From Dryobates pubescens (Eukaryota; Chordata; Aves; Piciformes; Picidae), in the NCBI RefSeq assembly GCF_014839835.1, contig NC_071644.1, positions 4,317,266 to 4,381,265 of the forward strand: 64,000 nucleotides of DNA, given 5' to 3'. The position numbers and the translations under genes are program-made. Shown here piece after piece: positions 11,079 to 22,800 of the stretch; the stretch's first letter is position 1, and every line of letters starts with the position of its first letter. Under the pieces are notes generated by a model. It did no database searches. It was not told the DNA's origin and saw only the letters and a list, made by a program, of their open reading frames with translations.

Positions 11079-14000
11079 GGCTGCTGCTTCTGGCTGCTGT
11101 CCACTGAGTGTTGTCAACCTGATTTTCTGTTAGCTGTGCGTAGGGAGGTTCTGTCTTGGACTGTGAAGGTCTTCAGTCTCTTGTAACAAGCGATCTGTGA
11201 TCTCTTCTTGCAAGAAGTAGGGTTATGGCAGGGATTAGGAACAAAAGAGAAATCTGTTGTCTGCCCTTAAACATCTGTAAGGCTGCAGTTGAGGGCAGGC
11301 ACAGCTTTTTTGTCCTTTTCCCACACATTGGTGCAGGACATTGCTTGTTTCTAAGCCAAAAGTTGCAGCTGTGTCTGTCATGAGATGATGTTTCTTGTTA
11401 TGCAGTATCAGAGTGCTCTGGAGAGCTGCTGTAGTTGTCTTTACTACTGTGTGGGAGATGTGCACACTTGTCTGCCTGGTTTGAATGTCACACAATGCTA
11501 GCTGCTGTTCTTAAGTAAAGGTGCTGACTTGTTTGGACTACTGGTCATAGATACACAGACACTGTGCAGCTCCTCCATCAAACCCCATTTACTGCCATTG
11601 TTTTGGGAAGGTGCTGCTCCCACTCAGATAAAATACATAGCTGTGTTAAGAAGAGTACTGAGTGCTTTTCACTGTCAGGTGGAGGTTCTGACTTCAAGCT
11701 CTACTGCATCTCACTTGGGTCTAAAGAATTGGAAATTCTTGTTTTGAGTTGCCTTAGAAAACTTACTTGCTAGTAAAAGCGTAGCACAGAATTAGACAGT
11801 GATTTCTGCTCTTATAACTGGTACCTTCTAGTTGCTTGTTGGAGCAGAAGTGAAAAACAAGAGTGCATTTGCTGTGTGAGCTACCCATGTTATTCAGAGG
11901 CGTCCCTCCCGAGGGCTGAATGAGTTAAATGTAGTTTGTGTTTAAAAAGTAAATAAGAAATTAAAATGGACATAGTGAAATAGAGATAGCAGAGGAGAAG
12001 CTCTACCTTTAGACTGCCCTGTTTTTCCAAACTATAAAAGCAAACTGAATTTTGGCTAGCTAAGGCTAAGCTTGACAGTCAGTATGTAAGGGGCATTTAA
12101 AGTCAGTTAGCAAGTTTCCCCTCAGCTCACTGGCACTGTAATGCTGAGCACTGGGGATCAGCCTGACCCCAAGCAGACCTGAATACCTGTCATCCATTGA
12201 AGGAATGAGAGTGGAAGGTGCTTGTGGCTTGACATCTCACCTAGGAAGAGGTAGATTTGTATATCAAAGACAACTGCAGTGCAAAAAGCAGGAAGCAGTG
12301 AGGTGATTGTTCCAGTTATTGTGTATACAGCTGTGCCCTGACGTGTGCTTGATAAAATTATGTCTTTTTTTTCCACTGGTATCTGGTTGCCTTTGTCATC
12401 TACAAGACATGCCTTCTGCCTTTTACAAAATGACTTGTTAACCATTACTGCAGGTGACTGTCCCTGATGCCACCCTCTGAAAGCCCAGAAGCTACACAGC
12501 TACACTCCAGGGCTGACCTAATGCCTCTTCCTTCTTGGTACTGGAAAGAGCCTCACAGCAGTGAGTGTACAGCAAACAAGTCTGTTGCCTCATTTTAATT
12601 TCACCTGCCTAAAATGAAGATAATGCAAGATTTGATTCCAGAAACAGGGATGAAGTGGAAACCAGCTGAAGCTCAGAATCTGTAGCAGGAAGCAAGATGT
12701 GAGGTGTTGGAATAACACCCTGGCTCATTAACTGGATGGGACCATTCCAGTGTCCAAGTGAACTTGGTCCTGCTTTCAGCCTCCATTTGCACAAGACATC
12801 TGACCATTTTGCAGCTGAGAACAAGGACTTTTTCAAAGCAACAATCCTTTTGTGCCTTGTTGAGAGGAATCTGAGACTTGGAAGGTGTAGTTATTCAAGA
12901 GTTCACTCCTGAAGCTTGTGTAACAGATGTTTCTTTTTCCTTGCAAGCAGTTCCCTAAGAATAATCCACTTGGTGAGAATACTTGAAGATATCCTGAGTC
13001 CTTTGATACTCTGATTTGATTTTTACAGGCAAATACAGAATGATGATTCCATGCAGAGAGTTAACTAGAAAACTGTAATGAAACTTCCTTTCTGGTATAC
13101 ATTTTTTAATTTATTGCTTGGGGGGAGGGAGAGATTGTTAATAATTTTGCCTCCACTTTGGTAGCAAGGCAGTCAGTTGAGGTGTAGATGTTTAAGTGCT
13201 GGTAACAGGGTTTCAGCCTTCATGATTGTAGAGTGCAAAACCAATTTAATTGAATTGTTTCCTGGATTTACACTTGGAAATGCTGATCTGCAGGTTTCCT
13301 CTTCTAAGCATACTGAGACTTTGTGAATTGATTTGTTTTGGCTGAGGAGGAGGGGGGGAGACATCCACTTTCTAGTGATGTAAAGGACATTTGGTTTTCA
13401 AATACCAAAGCTGTTGTTTCTAATTAAATATCTTTCAGTCCAATCTGATCACTTGAGTGTGGTGGTTTTTTGTTTTGGTCTCTGTTCTCTCCCTAGTTAA
13501 GCCCCTGCTTGTTTTATAGTACATCTGTGGCCAGTACTGACTACAAAAGTGCTTGGAGTAAAAGGAAATACACCGTGGAAAATAATCTATAAATGGATCT
13601 AAGCTGGGAACAGACATTTTGGAAGGCACAGTAATAGAATCACACAAGGTGGTGGCAGTCTCCATTTCCCTAGCTTTATATAGCCTTGTTCTATCTTGAG
13701 GCATGCAGGCCAAGCTTTAGATTTAAGAAAATAAACAAACCTGGGCAATAATCAAGCAGCAAAGTGAATGGCCACCCAGCAAGGAAGGAACTTGGCATGT
13801 TTTGAATATTGAAAATCCAACCAACACACCCAGGCCTGCTGGCTGAGGGGCAGTCGTGGGGAAACACTCCACAGCAGAGTGTTTCAGAAGCTCCCTGCTC
13901 ATCCCTGCAGGTCTCTTGCCTCCCTTGCCTGTTACTATCCAGAGGGAGCTCCTCAAGAGGGCACAGATGCCAGAGGCATCTGGGGATTTGCTGCTTGCTA

Positions 14001-15148
14001 ACAGCAACATTAAACAGCAGCTTGATCTCAGCTTTTTGGAAGGCTCTGGTTTGGTTTGTAGGTCCTGTGCAGGTCTGGTTACAAACTTGGCATGATGATA
14101 CTTGTTTCCATTCCAGTAACTTTGTTCCCTAAGCGTGGCCTGCTTTGTAGGACAGAGATGTTTGGTTTGTAAATAACCAGTAACAGCTCCTCAGACGAAG
14201 CCTGATAGAAATATGACACAGGATGGAAAATTCCCATAGTAGAAGGAAAAAAAAAAGAAGCAAGAGACCCAAGGAGAAGTTCTGATACCAAGTCATTGAT
14301 CTCAAATCTCCATAACAAATTGGGATGCTTTCTGTTGTGGCAGCAGCTCTTTGGTGATTTAAATGGCTGCTCGTTTGGTTTGTTCATTGGTCATGAGCAT
14401 TTTTACACCCTCGATCTGCTTCCTAACCTGTGGTATGATTTAGTGTGAGCTTGTTAATGCTCATCTGCAGTGCTACAGGAACCCTATGCCAGGGATGTGC
14501 TACTGATCAAAACAATTAAATAGGAAAGAATCTGTCTGGCTTACCACACCACACTACACCAATGTTTCTCTGTCATGGACAGCTGGTTCTTTGCAGTGCT
14601 TGAAATCTCTTCCACTTCAAAGTGATTACAGTAAGTAAGTACTGAATGCTGAAACACAAGTAACTTACCTAGGGTAGAAGAGAGAGGTTTTCAGTCAGTT
14701 CCAATTGGCAGTTGCAATTCAATTACAAAACAAACCAGGACAAAGTAGAATTTAAAGCAATCATAGAAACATAGAATCATACAACAATTAAGGTTAGAAG
14801 GGGCCCTCCAGAGATTGTCTAAACCATGACATGTCTGAATCTATCAGACACTTACTGCTGACATACCACCAAGTGCTGGAATAATTCAACATTTTCCTTC
14901 TGAAAACACCTTTGGGATGAAGTTTCAAGGCAATGAGAAAGCAAACAGCTGCTACAAGTAATACGCAACTCAGCTGGAGCTTTACGTAACCAAGTTCTTT
15001 ATACAGCCAAGATCCAAGGTTCCATCTAAACTGGGTTTTCTTAAGCACTTGTGCATATGAAAAATTATCCCATAATTTGCCAAGTTTTCCATTGGCATCA
15101 GGCTAGCACTGCATTTTCAGTCATGTGCCCCAGAGATAAAGGATAACA
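11079..15148 (+). other. KIAA2013 3' UTR followed by intergenic DNA
   Basis: No further coding exon is recognised. Candidate poly(A) signals for KIAA2013 are ATTAAA at 11960-11965 and AATAAA at 13730-13735; which is used cannot be decided from sequence alone. The right part holds a CR1 scrap (listed separately) and otherwise unremarkable AT-rich sequence. Confidence 0.4.
14762..14825 (-). mobile_element. CR1-type LINE fragment, 3' end, minus orientation
   Basis: The plus strand shows the reverse complement of a CR1 3' terminus: repeated ATAGAATCATA-like octamers, then AATTAAGGTTAGAAGGGGCC and an AGAGATTGTCTA block matching the usual 'GGTTGGAAGGGACCTCTGGAGATC' pattern. It is short and diverged, so an old 5'-truncated copy. 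Confidence 0.65.
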
Positions 15149-15155
15149 TATAAAA
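15149..15155 (+). promoter_or_regulatory. TATA box of the elastase gene
   Basis: TATAAAA lies 44 bases upstream of the elastase start codon, so transcription would begin around 15180 with a 5' UTR of about 20 nt. A strong TATA box and a very short leader are typical of pancreatic zymogen genes. Confidence 0.7.
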
Positions 15156-15198
15156 TGGCTTGTGGAAAAGAGCCTGCAGCATACAGCTACCTGGCATC

Positions 15199-18100
15199 AT
15201 GCTTGGAGTCCTCTTTGCTGTGCTGGCTCTGGCAGCTGCAGGTATGTATCCAATTTTAGCACTGGTTTTAAGGGAAAAATTAATTAAACAGCAACTTTCC
15301 TAGGAAAATTGGGTAGTCTGCAACAAAGCAGGAGATACAGCACAGGTTCTCTCAAAAGAGTCACCAGGTGCTGTGCTTTTCTGTCCTTGTTACAAGGGTG
15401 TCATTAGCATTGTTACTGACTAGCAGCCTTTAGGAAAGTCAAAGTTATTTTACTTAACTTGACTAACTGAAATGCAGTTAATTCACATCAAACTGTTGCA
15501 TTGGCTAAGAGCTGCATCTCAGCTGACAGGTGAGACCTTGGTTAAGCCAACTTGATTTGATTATCTGCCAGAAAAATTAAACCAGTTTTCTGTAACAAGC
15601 TTAGTTTTGACTGATGACTGTCTTCACTGGAATCACATCAAATCACAGTCTGTATCTGCACCCTGCAATGTTGTGTACAGTCTATATTTTAAAACCTTCT
15701 ACTTTTATAACACACACTTTGTATGTCTTCCAGCCCTTGGCTGCGGGGTTCCTGCCTTCCCACCCTCTGTGTCCAGAGTTGTTGGAGGGGAAAATGCCCG
15801 ACCCTACAGCTGGCCCTGGCAGGTTGGTCCTTTTGTGCTTTCCTGGGAATGGTTTGGGTTGTGCTACCTTCACACAACAGGACTGAACAAAGCCAGGTTT
15901 CATGTTTCATTTGATGCATCTTGCCTCTCCTGTCTGAAGATGTGAATATTACATTCTGAGCAGCTGTTTTAAGAGAGTGCTGCATGCAGCGCCTCTTGCT
16001 GGTCATGCAGACTTTCATGTTTTCAGTAGTCTTGGGCAGCATCCCATATTTAAGCAGGACAGCAGTGAAATTCAGTAGAGCATACAATGCCTCCTGGAGC
16101 ATAGCTGTACATAGAGGCAAAATCCACATTTTAAAAGTAAACTGAATGCTCTGTTTGGGCCTGGCTTAATGACAGCTTTGGAAGAAAACTTCAAGCAAAA
16201 TAATTGAGGGTTTTGGATGCTAGGGAAGGAGGGAAACCTTTTCTGTTGCCAGGAGCTGAAAACATGTTACTTAAAAGCCTCCTGCCATCTTCCAGCAGTA
16301 AGTTGTTATGGGTGCAGGATGGGAGTGCAACAATGCCAAATCAATAAGCAGCATTGTGAGCCTGACCTGACTTGTTGATCCTAGGCCTCCCTTCAATACA
16401 ACTCAAATGGCAACTGGCGTCACACCTGTGGAGGAACCCTCATTGCAACCAACTGGGTGATGACAGCTGCACACTGCATCAGGTAACTAACAGAGTAAAG
16501 CCTGTACCCAGCAGCAGTGCATGGCTAGAGAGAGATGAATCAAACCCATATTGATGCTAGATTAGAGGTATCTTGAGTTTGTTAATAAAGCCTTCAACAG
16601 GAGACAAAATGACTCTTCAGCCTAGCACAGAAAGCAGAGCAGTCAGATGTTGGCTCTGCTCCAGACCAATCATGCATGTGATGAGAGTTTACAGGTTTAA
16701 GCATATTCTTACTATCTCAGGTGGCAGAGATGCTGGTGTCCTGAGTAGAAGCCAGAAGCTGTATAACTAAGTGTTCTTCCTTTTCCTCTCCAGTTCTTCT
16801 AGGGAATACCAAGTATTGCTTGGAAAATATAACCTAGCAGTTAAGGAAGAAGGATCAGTTGCACTTTCTCCAGAAAAAATCATTGTCCATGAGAAATGGA
16901 ATCCACAGGATCTTGCAAATGGGTAAGCTGGTGGCAAGTGTTTGTTCAGTTATTAGATGCAGGGTGAAAATCAAACTGCCTGAATCTCATCCACACTGAG
17001 CTGTGGCAGCTAAATATGGACATGCTTAGAAGACCCTTTTACAGATTACAGTGGTACTTCTCAAGGCTCAGAGATGAGAGCTGAGTCTCCAATTTGTACC
17101 TTGTTCCCCTCAAGGAAAGAAAAAACCCTTTCAAGATGATTACTTATTAATTGTGTTTTCAGGTGCCATTGTGCATGTTTATGGGCAGCTGTTCTGTGCC
17201 ATGATTTCTTTCACACAGTGGAAGGGAATGGCCTAATTTATCCCCCAGTCTGTGAAGCCCTCCTATGAACAGTGGGAACACATAGCATTATTGATCGATG
17301 GCACGAATATCTCTGGTGCTGAAAGACTCCTATGTCCTGCTGCAAGCTATGGGCATTAGCAAAGAAATCCCCTCAGTGTCCACCATGTACATGCTTAGTT
17401 TAGGTGAAAAAGAGCCTGTAAAAGGCAATTTCCTGAAAGCTGCCTGCAGGAAAGTGAAAAGATCTTCAGGGAATATTTTTCCAGTCCCTGGATCTCCACA
17501 TTGCATTGAGGGTGGAAGAATCTTTACTGCTTATGTACTAGCCTCCTTGCTCCCTTGCATCAGTTTTGAACAGACCAGGCGCTGAATAACTGCTAAGTAT
17601 CCACACTCTTCTGCCTCAATCTATTTGGCAACCCTCTTCACCCCTCCCCTCTCTTTTCCCCACTCTCAAACATGTGCAGGTACGACATTGCTTTGATCAA
17701 ACTCCCCGAACACGTCGCCTTAAGTGACCACATTCAGCTGGCCTGCCTCCCCGCTGCACAAAGCACCCTGGCATCCAATACTGCCTGCTATGTCACAGGA
17801 TGGGGAAGGCTGCAGAGTGAGTACTGGGACACCTGCAAAAGTGTGGAACAAAATCTTTCAGTACTGCCTTCTCCTTTGAGGTTGATTAGAAAGGATCTTG
17901 ATGGAGCTCAATGTCGCCTCTCAGTGGAGTGAGGTCGTTTATCAGGCCCCACTTCACACACGCAGTACTTTTCCCTGCCTTTCATTTTGTTTGTCATGGG
18001 GCTGATAATGCACTAGAGGGCCCTGTACTAAGCGTTTAGGAGCTATTGTAACACCTCCTAGCATGTCACACGGAACAACTTAAAAGACACATAGAATAGA

Positions 18101-19450
18101 TGTAAAGTGAAGAAAATCTCAGACTTCAGCAGAAGTCAGCTCAGTTTGAGAGGCTGATAAACTGCAAACTCCTGAACAAAAGCAGCTCCTTATTTCTCTA
18201 ACAATGAGACATGTAAATAGAATGTAAATTATTAGTAAGTTAAGGCAATATAAATATAAATACTGTAACTATAACTGAATGGTGCTAAGAAATGGATTAC
18301 ACAGCTTCTCCTGCCATCATACATTCCCTATGTTATTTCTTACCTGGTGGGATAGTATCCAGATCCTGGGAGAAACTTAATGCAGTTTAGTTCTTTCTAC
18401 ATTGCCAGCTGGTACCATGATTCCCTTGTTTCTATTTCTTTCCAGCCAATGGACCTCTTCCAGATGACCTGCAGCAAGGCCTTTTGCTGGTGGTGGATTA
18501 TGCAACTTGTTCTGAGCCTAGTTGGTGGGGAAGCATAGTGAAGCCCACCATGGTTTGTGCTGGTGGTGATGGAGTCATCTCCAGTTGTAATGTGAGTCCA
18601 GAGAACACTGCTCTTAGGGCTTGGTTTCACATACAAACAGGCCAGATGGGAAGGAAGGGTTGAAAAAACAAGGAGGGGCTCTTCATACTAAGACTGCCAT
18701 TAACTGTGTTCCCCTTTGATCCAAGGGAGACTCTGGTGGCCCACTGAACTGCCAAGGTGCTGATGGCAGGTGGGAAGTCCATGGCATTGTCAGCTTTGGC
18801 TCTTCTCTTGGCTGCAACTATTACCATAAGCCTTCTGTCTTCACTCGGGTCTCTGCCTACGACAGCTGGATCAAGCAGGTAAGGTTCCAGCTATTGCTGC
18901 TAGAGCTTACAGACACCTGGCAATTCCCCAGCTGCTCAATTGGATTTCTGCCACCTCCTCAGGGAGCTTTATCACTATAGATTCAGATACTACTTGCTGC
19001 ATGCAGGTTACTTCTGCAGACAAGCCCTTACCACTGCAAAAGCAGGACTCTGCAGCAACAGTAAAGTATCCTTACCCAAGAGATTTTAATTTTCAAATGT
19101 CTCAATCTTTAGGAATGTATTTTTCCTTTATAGTAGGAATTATATCTATAGTCATAAAGATTTTACTGGTATAACTTCAGAAGTGATTACTCAAATTCAT
19201 ATTCAGGAATAACACTGAGTATTGCAATTGCATCCTAGAAAGCAATGCCTGCTGCTCACGGCTGGAACATGAACTATTTTTTCATTTAATATAAGCTTTA
19301 ATCTAAAAAGTGACTGAGGAGCAAAAATCTTGTTTCAGTTATTTCAATTTTGCATCTTGGATGCAACACATACTATTCAAAGATTCCTGGGTCTCACAAT
19401 CTGATTTTTCCACTCATTTTATGTTTTTGTAGGTTATGGCAAACAACTAA
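15199..19450 (+). CDS. CELA2A: Pancreatic chymotrypsin-like elastase (elastase 2 / CELA2A type) zymogen
   Basis: A secreted digestive serine protease (S1 family) made as a zymogen in the exocrine pancreas. Exons: 15199-15241, 15734-15822, 16385-16482, 16794-16922, 17680-17816, 18446-18591, 18726-18878, 19433-19450. All are GT-AG, the phases join, and the total is 813 nt (270 residues; human CELA2A has 269). Residues 1-15 form the signal peptide. The activation peptide starts at [10 protein letters not shown], with activation predicted after Arg29 ([11 protein letters not shown]). The catalytic triad is complete: His74 (TAAHC), Asp122 (YDIALIK) and Ser217 (GDSGGP). Pocket residues equivalent to 189/216/226 read Ser/Gly/Ser, as in elastase 2, favouring medium to large hydrophobic side chains. 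The C-terminus, VMANN, resembles CELA2A (VIANN). Some segments (MLGV start, [23 protein letters not shown]) look more like CTRC, so an ancestral elastase2/CTRC-like relation is possible. All key residues are present. Confidence 0.92.
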
Positions 19451-19495
19451 TCCCAGGAGAACTGGATGATAAATACCAAGAAGGAAAACAGTTTG

Positions 19496-19588
19496 AATAA
19501 AGTCATGATCATGACACCTTCAATCATAAAGAGCTGAGAAATTATGCTTTAACACCACATGTATTATACCTAACCATACTGCAATAAA
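19496..19588 (+). terminator. Poly(A) signals of the elastase gene
   Basis: AATAAA occurs at 19496-19501, 46 bases after the stop codon, and again at 19583-19588. The first fits the very short 3' UTRs usual for pancreatic protease mRNAs. Confidence 0.6.
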
Positions 19589-19897
19589 CAACTGTGTTTT
19601 GCAAGATGAAAGAAACCTTTGTGCCCCTGTTACTTCTTCCTCGCTACTGTCAGGACCAGAGCCTTCAGTTAGTGATAAGGCTCTCACAGCGCTGCCCCTG
19701 CCTTGGGTTGGAGCTTGCTACCCTCACCTGGGGAAAGATGTGAGCCTGCTGTGAAGGGCTGGCTAGCAGGAAGAGTCTAAGAGCCACAGGAACAGCTACA
19801 GGGGTAGGGGGTGAGCAAGTGAGGCAGGGCTGAAGGCAGCAGGCAGCTGTCGGGGCCCCAAGTCTGCGAGTGGGACTCACCGGAGCAAGCAGTGACA

Positions 19898-22800
19898 ATG
19901 GCCAGCGGGAAGGAAGCTCGTGTGCAAGAGGGTCCATGCAGGTGAGTGTGGGACAGCTGCAAGATGCTTTTCACAGGTTTATAACACCCCTCTGGTCTTG
20001 GCACATAGCAAGGGGAAGGGCAAAATACAGCAGCGAGCACTGGCAACATCTCTGTAGACTTAGTTCATCCATGTCCTTGTTGCTTGTTCTTAAGTCATTC
20101 AGGTGCCAGGTGAAGAGTTCTGAACTGCCACTGCTGGCTGACACACAGACACAAATGGGGAATTTTTTTGAAAGCAGAATTAACACCCTTTGGCCTGGAA
20201 CTAAATTAACCTCTTTATTTAAATTTCTTTGGTTGTAACAAAAGGTTGGCCATATAAAATCAAGGAAGATTTATATTGTGTTTTTCTTTTCCCTGCTGGC
20301 TCATATTTAGGTGGCTTAAAGAGTTAAATGAATGATTAAAAAAAGGAAGCCAAGTGACTCAGAGGTAAGCAGCAGATAGCGCTAGGAAAAGATTGGGAGT
20401 TTGTTATGAGAACAGAAATGCATGTAGGTTCAGAGAAAAAATTCCCAAGGCTTGTGGCTCCTTTCACTCAGACATTTTACAGTTGTTCCTTTGGATTGAG
20501 AAGATGAAAATTTTAAGTTAAGCATAAATTATACTAAATGACTAAAATTGTCTGTTTGTTGTCTTTTATCATTTTTCTTCTACTGTGCAATTCTGCTACG
20601 AAGAGCCCAACAGGGATTTGTTCTGCCTTACATTAGCCTCTGCTGAGAAAGAGCAGGCTGCAGTGGGATTTTGTTGATCACATGAAAAAAGTAATTTCAC
20701 CTATCTGGAAGAGCAGGGAATCTGAGGAAGGCTGTTTTCAATCCCCTCTACTATGCAGAGCGAAAGAAAAAAGGAGAGAAACAAGGACTGAGCTGACTGG
20801 ATTGAGGAGCAACCCAGTGTCCTGGTTTGTCCTTCAGCAGTAGAAATAAGGGGTGCCTAGTTATGCAGGGTTTGCCAGGTCCAGCATAACAATTCCAGTT
20901 GTTTCCCTGAGAATCATTAATGTTGAACTGTAAATGATTAGTAGTTCTGAAAATAAAAATCTCTAGCCGTTACTTTGCTGCATGGAGCACGGCTGGCAAT
21001 TACGTGCAGCGCGAAAGCAGGGGACAGAAAAGGTAAACACGAAGCTCAGACAGTAAAAATTGGATCTGTCTATGCTTCTGTAAAAGACATTTGACTCATT
21101 TTTCCTTTTCAAATATTTAGACAATGCCGTGGAAACATCTGAGCTCCTTTGACCACGTGGACACAAATGATTTGCTATCTGGAATTTCCTATTAAGAGCA
21201 AACTCTGAAAGCCTGATTGAAAAACAAAATAATAATTCAACACCCCCAGTTTGTGCTCACTGAAATAAGTAACTCACCTTTTCATGGGCTTCCTTAAGCC
21301 AGCAGCAAATGATTTTATCAGTCTCATAGAAATACCATGTGGTTTTGCAGCTCTGAGTGTGTCATGGAAACGGTCTCTTTACTGCAGTTTTTCTTATAAA
21401 ATAAAAGGTGGAACAAAATACAATAAAAATCTCTCTTTCTATAACATGAAAATGCATGATGCCTGGGCTTGATGCATTTGAATTGATAAATATCACTACT
21501 AGCTCCAGTCATGTTTTCCATGAACTGTAAGAAACACTCCAGAGATCAGACACCTCCAACTCTTTTCTTTCATTATTTTTTGTTTGTTTTTAAGTTGTTC
21601 TCCCTCCTCCAGCGCTGGTGGTAGAAAAACAGCTCAAAGGATTCTGACAGCATGTGTGGTCTCCTTCTGTAGCCTCCTTGGAGCAATTTCTTTTGATTTG
21701 AGTGACAGCTTGGAAAGATGGAGAAACACAGGGAAAGCCCTTCAGGAACTTGCCTCCTGTGAAAAGCTTTGGGCTGCTCGCCTGATCTCTCTCCTGCAGG
21801 AAGAAAGGCAGAGCTGGCTGCTCCCAGCCGCAGACAAGAGGAAGAGATCACTTCATGCTCAGCTACTGGGGAATTTAAACTCCCTCTGTATGACAAGTGA
21901 AGCAGAACTGTATTGTGAGAACTGCCAATGCAAGGAGGAGAAAATCTCCATTTGTAGACTTTACATCATTGACATTGGACAGAAATTAAATAGGACAGGG
22001 GACAGTGAAGCCAGGTATCTGCTATCTGGGGAGATCTCTGAACTGATGGAGCATTTCAGGACTTCCCATGAAGACTTCAGAGCTATGAGATACAATCCTG
22101 ACTGGGCAGATGTAGTAGCTTTTAAACTCGTCCTTCAAATAAGAGAAGCCTTGCTTAGAGCTCACTTAATGCCAGAGTCAACAAGCTCTCAAACAATACT
22201 GCATCAATTCTTTGCCATTCTGAACTATGCTATCTTCTCATCAGAGAGTGTGCATAATTGCTGGATGGATAATGTCAATCTATCACTTCATTTCACCCAC
22301 TATGAAGGTATCTCTTTTTTCACCCTATTCCCAGGCTCAGATGAATCTGTGTCCATTGAAGCCTTGGTAAAGGGACTGGATTATGCACAGAGGTGCCTAC
22401 TGAAGAAGGGACAGGAAAAGCTCATCAAGAGATCTAAAGAAATCCTCTCCACACTGAGCCTTAAGATCAGTCTGTTAGTGATAACCTGTCTCATTTACCC
22501 TGTAGTCCTGATGTCTTTCAAGCAAATGACAGACTGGATACATAATTACACCAGGAATCTCAAGGAAAAGACAGAGAACTTGAAAAGGGAGAGGCGGCTA
22601 GCTGAGGATCTCTTACACCAGATGTTGCCAAAATCTGTGGCCAAGCAGCTAAGGAAGTGCCAAAAAGTTCAGGCAGAAAACTACGATCAGGTTAGCAAAT
22701 GGGGAGGATGATGCCACCAAGGACCAGAAAAGGGCACCTACCTTGCCACCATTTTGAGGAGCCTGGCTTTGCACCCAGTGTGGAGGGAAATCCAAATGTT

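Noticed and set aside
15360-15390. E-box plus TTTTCTG in elastase intron 1, resembling a pancreatic PTF1 site
   Set aside because: Short, imperfect and downstream of the promoter; too weak to annotate.
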